Positions 46,301 through 58,300 of a DNA stretch of 64,000 nucleotides are shown here, one piece after another (the stretch's first letter is position 1; each line of letters starts with the position of its first letter). Position numbers and translations under genes: made by a program. Below the pieces are notes generated by a model. That model was not told the DNA's origin, searched no databases, and saw only the letters and a list, made by a program, of their open reading frames with translations. The stretch is from Casuarius casuarius (lineage: Eukaryota > Chordata > Aves > Casuariiformes > Casuariidae). The stretch is from assembly GCA_003342895.1 (NCBI GenBank), contig PTFA01000370.1, forward strand, positions 332,479 to 396,478, in the 5' to 3' direction.

Positions 46301-49300
46301 TCTCCCTTGCCCTGGATCTTTTAATTCTTTTCAGTCTCTGTAAGTGGGTGCACGTAATTTATCTAAAAAAAACAAACTAGAAATCCTTGAATTAAGCAAT
46401 CATTCAGCAAGCCACTTTAAGTTACACACCATCTCAGAGGTCTATTCCCTTTAATTATTCCTGTAACATCATCTTTGCAAGCCATAAAACTGGCTTCCTG
46501 CTGATGCCTTCTTAAGAAACCAGCATTTTTAGGATCATGATTTTTAATCTCTCTAATTCTGTTTTAAAAACACTCAAGTCATTCACATTTTAAAGATGTC
46601 TATTAGTTACAGTTTTATTCAGTGGCTAGACTAATAAAGCCTAGCTCCCCAGAAGTATTAGCTGAGATTTCTGTTTAGTAAGTGCCTTTCAGATCACAAA
46701 GCTATTGCATCTCAACAGCTCAAATCTGAGACAGCCACTCACAAGCTCAAAGCCAGGAGAGTAACACGTGACAGAAAGTATTACTGTCACAGGTTCAAGC
46801 ACTCCCAGCCAAATACTAATATATTCCTCACACTTGAAACATGCACAGTTCAGAGATATAATTGAGCAAATCTTCCTTCAACAGTTTTCAGTCAAGCAGA
46901 AAAAGCAGAAAGCAAGAGTGTTATGAAATCAGTGAATGGCTGATTTTTAGGCAAGAAGAAAAAAATAGAGCACACTGCTGGGTCAGATTAGACACCCTCT
47001 AATTCAGGGCTTACAAATCTTGGCAACTGGAGGTGAGAAGACATTACAGTAGTTGACTCAGAAGCTTGGATCATGTTTACAGGCTGCAAGTTAGGCACCC
47101 CAGCATCCTCAGATCTGGGTATGTCAGCAAGCGATACAAAGAATTATTCAACTGTTTCATAAAGTGCATTTCTTAATTACAGCATGCTTCAGAGGTATCA
47201 ATGCCTCAGTTAGATTTTGGCTTCTTAAAAGGTGGCAAAAATCTGTGTGACAGTAAGAATTTGCTACTCCTGAAACATATTATACTGACAGCCTTGGAGA
47301 ACAGATTGCTCCAATCACTCCTCAGACATTTACGCAGCAGAAGCGGAGGCACTGCTGGCTCTATACACACTTGCTGTCATCGTGACTCCATTGTGAAGGA
47401 GATGGCCCGCTACCCAGAGACAGGAAAATGTGGTTTCTGCCATCCTTTCCTCATGGAGCCTCTTGGCAGACAAAGCAAGAAAGGGTGCCAGTGATGGCTT
47501 TACAAGTCTCATCTTGCTCTCACTGCTGAGGACAAGCTCATGCCATACACACTCCTAAATAAGCAGATTAATAGTTCTTTCTAGGATACAGATTACTCAT
47601 TCCATCACCCAGAACTAGTTTCGCCACATACATTTGAAATAAGCTGGAAAACAATAGAAGTGAATGCCTCACAAACTGCATTAAATCTAGAGCACAAGTT
47701 ATTTTTTCATTAAACAAGGCTGAAGAGATCTGACCAGACTCGTACTTCCTTCAAATACAACTATTAGTCAAACACAACTTACCATACCATTCTTCTTATG
47801 ATAATAGCTGAGGACTGGGAAGCGACTGCTGTGGCGAAACATGGCCACTTTCCGAAGCGCTTCATCGTCAATGGATTTGGGGACAATGACGACTGGAGGG
47901 TAGGAAGGACAGACAGAGAACTCCTTATTGATGCAGCTTAGACGCCATTCATCTGTCTGCGAGAGATGAGAACATTTAGGTTTTGTGCCAAAAAATAGCA
48001 TATTGCTGTTACAGGGCATAATACTAGGGAAGAGGAACTTCTACATTCAGAATAAAACACACACACAAACTATTGATGTTCTATTCCATTTGCTCCACAG
48101 ATAAAACCTGGTTGTCACCACTGGCATTACCACTTTTGTTCATCCAGAAATTGGGAATCCCCTCTAAAATCATAACTATGCTAGTGGGTCAGATCAAAAG
48201 TCCGTCTAGCGCAGTAATCTGTCTCCAACAGCGACATAAAGAGATGCCATTCAGGAACAGCAAACAAGCCTGGCCCCTCTCTTCAGTCCCTTCCTTACCC
48301 CCCTGCCTCTCAAACATTATATTACAGACATTAGAAGGTATATCTCCACCTAGTCCTTTCAGTATCCATTTAGGGGTCTGTTGACTGTGATTTTTTTTTT
48401 TTAAATCTATTGATGGTGTCTGCAATCAAAATATCTTGCTGCAGTAGCTTATTACCCTGAGTGTGAATACTTTCTTCTGTTGCCTACAGGCTTTGAGTGA
48501 CTCGTTCTTGAGACATGGGATTTTTTTTTTTTAAACAACAGTTCCACATTTGGTTTCTCCACATCCCCAATAAACAGCACACAACAAGCCCACATTGTCA
48601 GAAATGGGGATTTACTGCTTTTAATTGTTTCACGAGTACAACAGGCAACACGTCTGCAGACAATACACTACAAAATGATCTACTGCATTTGCAGATACTT
48701 TCAATCTCATAGGAAGAAACAACACTAATTCTCATTCTTGGGAGAGACCCTGGAACAGAAACATTGTTGTGTCTGCAGATTTAGGCAGAGATTGATTTAG
48801 ATACGGGCAGCATCTGCTCAAACCTCCTTCTGTTTTGAGAACAGAGTTGGCAATGCTTTTGTGAAGTCCTCCACTGTCCACAAGGAAGACCAAGAAAGGT
48901 ACAGTTGTCCATCTATTCTAGATGCTGAAGCTGCTTTGAGGTTAAAGCTGCAACTTAACATTTCCAGCTTGGTTCTTTCCTAGGGGCTCTGCTTTATGTG
49001 TACAGTGCAGCTCTTCCTCCAAAAGCCCTTCCTGGAACTATCACAGGCTCTAAGCACAAAGGTCTCCTCGTGAGCTCCAGTTATGTAATTTCATAGCTTC
49101 CAACAGCCAAACACTTGTGAAAGAACCTGCTGAATACTGGCACCCTGCACTCAGCGGGTTATATTTCTAGCAGACACCTGGCAGAGCACAGGCTACCAGA
49201 TACCCAGGGTCAGACGCAGGACTTGGCTCTGTCCACAGCAAAGCCAAAGGTCAGCGAGCAGCCACATCAACTAGGAGCCCTCACCTACTAAAGTCCAGGC

Positions 49301-52300
49301 TGGAACTGCTGACACTGCTCTCGCTGCAGGCTCAAACAAGCCCAGCCTATGTGCTCTGTTGGCTGTGGTCCACTTACAGCCTGAAAACTGCTTCTGGGCT
49401 GAGACCACACCACTGCCTGCTACATTAGGATACCCTCCTCAGACGAGAAGCAGTAACTGCAAGATTTTGGTCAAGGCAGATCTTTCAAATGTAGATCTAC
49501 TCAGGGAAAAGAGAGGCTGCTCAGCAAATGCTAGGAACATAAATGGCTTTGAGGGACATATTTGTGCCAGAGGGGCACAGAAAGAGAGGAGCTCACAGCA
49601 GAAAAGTGCCTAAAGTTTGGCAGGGACCAAGCTCTCAGTGCCCTCAAGAGCAGAGGGATAGCTTTGCTGGGCCACACTTTCAGTTGGTGCATCCTTATTC
49701 TATACTCATTGTATACAACAAAACCTGTGGGCACACGCTTTGGCAGGAAAAATGACCCAGAAGCCTCTAAAACATGCTTTGATTTTAACTGTGTCAAACT
49801 CTTTTAAAAGCAGCAGCAGAATGGCAGTCAGATTTGCCTGTGGAAAGCTCCAGGCAAGAAAAATTAATAAATAAAGTGAAATAAAAAAGCCTTTTAAAGA
49901 GCAACAGATAGCTGCTATCAAGGTCTCTTCTTCTATTACTACGCACCGACGTGAAACAGGCATGAAAAGGCAAACAGGACCCTCAGTAACTCCTCAGCTA
50001 AGGCGTTTTCAGCACAGGTCCGGAAGCATGTGTGCCACTGCAGCAGGCAGAGACCTCACCAAATGCCACAGCAGCTCTGCTCATTCAAGTTCAAATAAAG
50101 TTTCAGCTAGACAAAAGGGTAGGGGATAGAGCACGTATCAGAGGAAGTGAGAGAAGAGCATGACAGTCACAGAATACCCCATGTGGGCAAAACCCAAGTT
50201 GAGTCAGAAACATTAGTTCCGTGTATGTTTAATTGCACAGCTCTGATCAGAAATAGGTCTCTCTTCCTCTCTCCTTCTTCCAGCCACATACAACCTCTTG
50301 CCTTACAGCTCCTGACAGGCACACGGTTATATAGACCAGTCTGATGGGCTCACTGATCCAGTGTAAAACTAGGACTGACTTTGGTTTTTGAAGTGAAGTT
50401 TTTCTATCAGTTGAACAAGCTGATCCGATTCATGCTATGATTACATGATCAGCAGATCCAACGCAAGGGAGATGTGACCTAGGAGGTGGCAGAATTGTCC
50501 CTTTTGGTGGCAGCCTACTGCAGCCTGTGTAAAAAGATGCTGGGGAAGGCACAGGTTGTATGTACTACTACTAACTGCAGCTGGTATCAGTGTTCAGTAG
50601 CCTGTCTGTACAGCCTTGCATCAGCCCAGCTATAAGCTGTTTCATTATTCATTAACCTCAAAACAGCTTCTCTGAACATCTACATTTTATAAAAACGCAA
50701 AGATTCTCCCAGATGGAAAGTTAAATTACCTCCAGCAATTATGTCACAAGCAGAGATGAAAGAATGACTAGGTCACAACAGAGGCCTGCTGGCCACAGTT
50801 CATGCTTTTAGTGCTCCAACAATGGTAATTCTTATAGCTTTTGGGGGTTTCTATGCCAAATTACTGAAGATTTCATATGATGATGGTGTGTAATTTGTTT
50901 ACAACAAAAAATCTGCAGGGATATAGAAAAGAATTGCTAAAACTAAAGTCACGTAGGATGCAGGGAAGGTAAAACAAAAACTCCGTGGTATGCTTTTTGA
51001 GAGACTGGCTGTCACTGATATCACCAATATGAAAAGGAATGAAAGAGTATCCACCTGATTTATCTCCCACTTTGGTAATTTAACTCTGCCCATAACCTCT
51101 TCCTCTCACCATTTACAACATGAGACAGATGATACCGTTAAGTCATCTAGTTATAATTTACTGTTATATGGGAAGGAGGAAGAGAAAGGCAGCAATTAGC
51201 ACCATTTGTCTTCTGTAACATACCGACTTCTGCAGAGATCTAGTTAACCTCTGCAGTGCCAACTTCAAATTGCTAAAATATGAACTAGCTGATAGTAAAA
51301 CCCAACCAGTGCAAAATTCCCTTTTCTTTTACTTTGCTTAGTACTTTGCAATTCTCTTTGCAATTACTCTGCAGTTCTCAAGAAAAAGAAATCTGCCATT
51401 ACTAACTGGAAATGCGAGGGAACAGCAATTCGACTACACGCAGCAAGAGGTGCTGATACATGAAGAAGCAAGGATGGCAGGGAAAAAGAGAAGTGGATTT
51501 CATCTTTAGAGATCAATAGAAAGTCATGCTAAATGAAACTCAAAGTACAAAACTAGCATTTATTGCTCCTCACAGCAGAAGAGGTCTGTACTTGTTAGGC
51601 CTTCAGAAAAAAATGAATTCAGCTCAGGTGGGCAGTGGCAAAGGACTGAGAGGGAGATGACTCGACAGAGAAAACAAAAACAGGAATAAACACCTGTTTC
51701 ACACAGGGTACAGAATTAACTCTTTCTTATGTTTCCACTTCTCTTGTCCTAGCACTTGTTTAGAGATACTAATTTTCCAATATCACTGAAAGGCTGAAAT
51801 AAGTTATCCATCCTCCCAAAACTTACAATAAAAAAAAAAAAAAAGCCTTTCTCAACAAAATAGTATAAAACAATTCGACCTTCACTAATAAGCCTTCAAG
51901 GTAAGTCAAGATACCAGCAGGCATCTAGAAGAAGCTTGCAAAGCAGCAATGACAAAAGCCATTACCAATGAAGAGGCAGGAGGCAGCAAGCCCTGTTACT
52001 AACAGATTGCACATAGACCAGGAACATAACAACAGATGCAGGCAAAGATTGATGCTTGTCAGTAAAACATGGGCTGCCTCTGACACTGCAAACTGAGCAC
52101 AAAACCAGAAAGTCCACCTATTTTTGAGACGCTCCAAGACCATATATAAAGCACAGTTAAGCAGACCAGAACCCTAAGCTCTGTCCTACATCGACAACAT
52201 AACAAAGATATAGAGAATGAAGAAATTTAATTTGGTGGCAATGAAATACCTGCATTTTAATTTCACTGTTATTGCACAAACTTTTCCTCAGGACCATAAA

Positions 52301-55300
52301 CTTCACATAGCTTTAAGAGTAAACTGGATTTCCAGAATTTATAAGACTCTGTTACAATATCCTGCAGTTGTAAAAGTTGACAGGAGGGAAACCTCTCCAT
52401 CCTGACCTGTTAAATCTTTTCTGACTCCTCAGAAAACAGGAAACCCATTGCATATACTCTGTAATTCCATTCAGCCACTCAGTTATGCAGTAGTGCAGTG
52501 AGGAATACAGGTTTTAGACAAATGGCACCTGGCCTGCTTGTAACCAACCCAAATCTCATGCCCTACCCAAGTGCTTCAAGTAAAAAGAAAAAAAAAAGTC
52601 GTGAGCTGAATGAGCAAAAATTAACTGTGCTGTGTATCTTCTGCTCCATTCATACATTTGTCAATGGTATCTTTAAAGTCTCATCTCACAGCACAGTAAT
52701 TCGGAGTCTACAGGCACCACAGGGTTTTTGCTCCATTCCTGTGACATTTATGTAAAGATATCAGCTAAACATTTCACTGACTTAGATTTGCAACTAAGTC
52801 TGTTATGTTGGATTTATCAGAATAGCAGTGCATGGACTAGATGCTTGACAAAAGCCCTTCTGACCTGTGCTGTAGATTATCTCCAAGAAGATAGTTAGCA
52901 CACACAGCAAAAGCAGCAAAAGTCATCGGAAAGTGATAGCCCACTGCAGCTTGTAAATTGCTCCATCTTCTTCAGATCAAGTGAAATTGTTTGCCTTAAC
53001 AGTTCTTCTCTTAACACCTTCACGGGCTGAAAGCAGGAACGCGTGGTAGGGTAGCATAACTAAGCAACCTCTATAATCCTTAAGCTTAGCTGCTGAGGCA
53101 CAGTGCTTTAATGTGTGCTATCAAATTCTGAGCACGACACGAGGTNATGCAATGGAGAGAATCACATATGGGGGTGTATGTGTTGGGACAACACCACATT
53201 TGGCACAACATATGCAAAGATAAATAGATAATTATATCTATTTATTATTATACATAATCATATCAGTATCTGGAAATGCATTACTTATGAATATATTGAT
53301 TATAAATATTTTAATTACAATGTATTCTAATTATCATATAGTTATATCTAAATTATATTAGAAAGATAAATGATACCTTCTTTGTAGTTTTACTTTGCTG
53401 CTCTAGAACATCTCAGAATTTTAAAACTCACATGTAACAGAGAAATGTGGAATTCATACAGTACTAGAGGTGCACTGAGGGTGAAATGCAGTTCTTGGCA
53501 AGCTGTTACCACATTGAGGAAGGTAAGATGCAACAATCCAGATGGATTATTTAATGGAGAGGGAGGTAACCTTCTGTATTACACTCATTTGACTTTTCAG
53601 AGAAAAAAATTAAATCAGCCATTCACCTACTCCAGGCTGTCATATAAGGAAGCGTAATTAAAGAAATATTTGGTCAACAACATTTTTAGCTGCTCTTCAG
53701 GAAAAGTAAATCACTTGAACATGGCTTTTGTCACCATTCCTTCAACAAGGAGCTGCAGCTGAAGTTTTGGATTAAAAGCCAAGAATTAATCAACAGCTGT
53801 TAGACATGCATATTTAAAGGAATGAATTATTGTCCTTGGAACCTAGCACTATAATTTGTTTTTCAAATGTAAGCCTTCCAAGGAGCACATATTCAGAAAG
53901 CCAAAAGACCGACAAATAAGTTGTCACTGCACTTTTAAACCTGCACACAGAAAAAGCAGCAAATCAATGGATTAGTGCTAGCAGCTGCATTTGCACAGCG
54001 GTAAATACAATAATCAAAAGTGATCAGATTCCTGAGATCTGGAAAGGATTTCAACACTGCAGGGAAAGCAAAACATGAATGGAAGTGGAACGCCCGCACT
54101 CTTCCATTGAGCTCCGAGGGATTCCCCTTCTGCTGCTTGCAGTCCTGCTCTCATATATCTTCCACTCCCACCAAATAGCAGCCTTCAGCTTCCTGGCTTT
54201 TGATTCTCACTGAAATGCCTGCAAGCTTCCTCTGCTGAGCTGAGAAAGCGTCTGCTACTTCGCCTCCAAAAAGGAGAGTGTTCTGGTCATGTGTTTGAAC
54301 TACCCAACTGAGATGCAATGAAAGCTGTGGTGCTAGTTGTAAAAAAGGTCAGTTTTTGTGATTTCCGACAACAGAGGAAGCAAAGATATTTGAGAGCAGT
54401 CTAATGAGGAGATGCAAGTGCAAAGGTCTTCTCTAATTTTGTAGCAATTTCAGCACATAAATCTGATCAAACCGATCATATTGTTCAGCTATTAGTCATA
54501 TACAGGAAGTGATAAATGCTGCAGACAGGCTGGGTTGCAGATAAAAAAAATCAATGTTTTTTTGATGATGTACTAATGGATGTGGTCTCAGAAACCTGAA
54601 AAAAAATGCAGCAAGTGCACTATTTAATGTAACAAAGACTTGAAACAATAGGAGATGCTAACCCAAGCCACTATTATAACAGATAGGATCCTGCAACTGA
54701 GCCAATTCTCCACTGTATCAAGTTCAGCATCCTAAAAAGAAGTTTGACAGACACATGTAATTTCACGAGAACGATTCATATCCTATAGGTACTGAGATAA
54801 TGTCAACATGAGCTCAGAGCACCTAGAAGGGTAAAACTGAAAATTTCCAGTTCTCTAAACCCTCCCAATATTTTCCTACTATGAACTAGAGTGAAGAATA
54901 TTTTGAATTTGCAATTTCTATCTACTCTCATCTTCCTAGAGAGCTGTGAAGTCTTTGGCAATTTTAAACAGCTTGGTTTCGATAAAGAGGTTGACAAAGG
55001 GAAGGATTCATCCCACTCCACTTCAGATGCAAAGTTTATCAGAATAAATACAAAACTGCCTTTGTATACGGTGACATGTGAGTGCCAACCAGGTATATTT
55101 AACACATAAACAGAAATACTCGCTCTTTAAACATCAGGTATTTCAGCTACACTCATTTTCCACCCAGGCACAGGCTGCTAGTTTTACCATCCAGCATCTC
55201 CACTCCAGACACTGCTGAGTGAAATGCTTCAAAAACTACTCGCACAAATATATTTTCTTTATCAGCCATTAAGTAACTGTTTCAATATATCTGAATGCCT

Positions 55301-58300
55301 GTGCGAACCCTTGAGATCCAACTTACTACTGAACTGAGAAGCTCGAACTCTTGCTCAGGTAGAAAAGAGCGCCAGCCATCTTCAACCACTTCAAACATGG
55401 GCCGATAAAAGAATGGATACATGAGAGTGACAGAATCCAAGGTGGAAAGAGCCTGAGTGGAAGAGGGAAATAGACAGCTAGTTAATTCATTCAAATTGCT
55501 ATTCATTTCAAAAACAAGACTGTGCCTTCCTCTAACATTGGTGATGCAAACTTAAGTCACTGGTCCATGCACAAAGATTTAGACTCTTATGTTTTAGTTT
55601 ATAGAGCCATTACAGCAGCAGATTTCATTGCTATTCTGATGCATTTTTGCCACAGCATCGTATCTGCAGAGACATGTACAGAACAGGTCAACCAGCACCA
55701 GCTTTCCCAGAACAGCACAGTCCTCTGCTTCTGTCAAGAGGAGCGTTTGGCACATGTGAGCTTCAGCCCATCATAAGCAGAAATTATCAGCCGTTTCCAG
55801 AGGACAGTGATGAGCCAGAATAATAGCACTTGTCCAGTAGCAGAAAGCAAAACACTACAAAATGGCAATAGGCAAGACACCCTTCAACATCACCCTGGCA
55901 GCATGTTCTGGTCTGCCATGGCATGTCCCTGATTTTGTCTGTCACCTTCTGTTGCCATGTAAAATAAGTTACTGCTGCTGAATCACAATGATTTTTAAAG
56001 AAAGAGGTTGAAACCTTTTCACTTGATACAAGGCTGGTGAACCCATCAGCAGAATTGGTAGGCAACAGTTACTTTAAGAATATAAATCAAATTTTACTTG
56101 GGGTGGGGGAGGAAAAGCATACAGTATAATAAGCTTAATGACTCAGTTAGATGCAGGGTAGTTTAACAGCCATATAATATGATCTGCTTTTTTTGTACTA
56201 CTCAGTTTATATAGAACACCCAACTGTTTCCTGTGGATTTTTCCACACAGCATCATTCGCACAGGCTGCACTACGCAACAGTGCAACAAAGAATGAGAAA
56301 GATGAACACTGAACAGGTATAACCAAGTGAACACATCCTACATAATGCTCACCTGAGTTATTTATCAATATGAACTCTTACCTCAATAGAGCTAGCAATG
56401 TTCAAACACTCCTCCATTCCAGGTATATCCAGCTGAATAATTCGCAGATCTTTACATTTTATGATGATGGTACCCAATGAGCCCACAAACCTACAGCAAG
56501 ACATGAAGAAAGAGTCTCTTAGGAACACAATCTTCTAAGGTATGACGGAGATGTGACAGCCTACAAGACAAAATTCCATTAGTACTAATTTGTGTGCAAT
56601 ATCATCCATCCAGGGGGAGGGGGAAGGAGAGGGGAATCCATGGATATTTGCAAGTTGTGCTCTGCCTTTTCTCATCCTATCCTTGTGACATGGCAGTGAG
56701 TGGAAGTAATAGAAGAGAGAAAGGAAAAAGGTTTTACTCTCGATTTCGCTTTGTTTAAAATACGAGAGAGAAAAGGTAGACTCATCTGCTTTCTGATGAC
56801 ACTGGAAGATTCAGCTGGAAGCTTCCAAGTTCATTAAAAGAGATGTGCTGAAACTTAGAACTGCTAAAAGTGTTTGAGTGGAATTTAATCTTTTGAAAAA
56901 GCATCTCAGTCTGACTACATTACATCTGCTTGTCTTTTACAAAAAGAGACTTCTCTCTGATACCTATAATGCCATGGAACTATTTGTTCTGCAGGCCACA
57001 GAAGTACTGGTGGTATCACTGGTGGTTATGATGTAAGTCAACCCAGAAAAAGTTCTGTGTTTTAAAAAAAACCCAACACAGACACCCTCTCCATCTCCTT
57101 TTTATCACATACCTGAAAGAAGGATGATGCCAGAACAGAAAAATGAGAGTTTTCTTCATGCTAACTAGCCGCCAGTGTTCACAGAAATGTAGATTTTCAT
57201 TCACAAAGCAACGAATTAAGGAAAAGTAGCGAAGTCTCCTGCCAGGCCACAATAGTGCTTGCACCAGCAGAGGGTGATGGCAGAAGCAGAATCTGACAAG
57301 AACTGAGGAACCAAGTCCTTTAACCTTTAAAGGTTAACCTTTAATGGACCTTTAGTCCTTTAAGTTTAAAGGGACCTTTAAAGTCTCTTTAAACCCAATC
57401 TGTAGTTAGACCATGCACACACAAGGGGAGAGCTGTACATGCTCTAAAAGAAGACCTGATTACTAAGCTCTGGGTTGCTTCACCTGCGCCATATATGAAG
57501 GTGGCTATAAATTATTTTAGAGCTATTACAGATGACAGATCATTATGTTTTTCTTCAGTGCAAACAAAGGTTAACATACAGAACCAATTACAATTTTGGT
57601 AGTGCTGAAGCAAGAACTACAGGCATTTTGACAGAAAACTACTCCAATTCCAGCAGAGCCAGTCTGTGCATCATATGACCTCTCCACAGTGCTATTTGAC
57701 GGATTCCTAAAGTAATAATACAATACAACTACAATGCATTACTAGAGCTGTTTCCTCTCCTCTTTCTATGTTTCTTTAAGCAAAAACTTCATGTTAGATC
57801 ACTGCAGACCGTTCCTCTCCTCAACAAACCCTACAGATCATATTTGAGTTGCTTAAAAATTAAAGAACAATTTGATGACCATTTGACAGTTATGGGAAAA
57901 TATTGCTCTGTACAAGAAGTGAGAAAGTAGATTTTGAGCCTTTTGTGATACCATAGTTGTTGTGCACTAATATTCTTAAGCGGTGCCAAACTGGAACTTT
58001 CTACAGTCTTCACTGAAGAGCCCTGTTACTCCATTCCCACCAACATTCAGCAGAAAACATCCTCTCATCTTTTTTAATTGCGACTGTGTTTGCACAAAGC
58101 TATTCTCAAGGACAGAGATAACTACCCGAGGGACCTTCTGGAAACTAGGGCCAGTAACAATGCCTAAGATTATTTGCAGACATAGCTAACTGTTACAAAT
58201 CATGCACTGAACTATTATTCCATTGCTCCCTGCTATTGCAACTTAATGCCAAATGAGTAAGGAATGTTTTAAGTTGCATTCTCATTACAACTAAGCTTAA

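Larger units (their letters stand above)
37349..47782 (-). other. MTMR9: MTMR9 introns 4 to 9
   Basis: Intron 9: 37349-37989, with a GTT/T-rich run near 37561-37600. Intron 8: 38142-40250. Intron 7: 40472-41086. Intron 6: 41229-43775. Intron 5: 43938-45560, with an old CR1-like piece at about 45099-45185. Intron 4: 45779-47782. The smaller coding exons 5-9 listed separately interrupt this span. No nested gene or RNA gene seen. Confidence 0.7.
47957..55326 (-). other. MTMR9: MTMR9 intron 3 (7.4 kb, the largest)
   Basis: No exon-like frame with flanking splice sites and no RNA gene seen. Holds the CR1-like piece near 48.2 kb, T runs near 48391 and 48520, an A run near 51831-51844, an N at 53146 and an A/T-rich block near 53215-53375. 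Confidence 0.6.
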
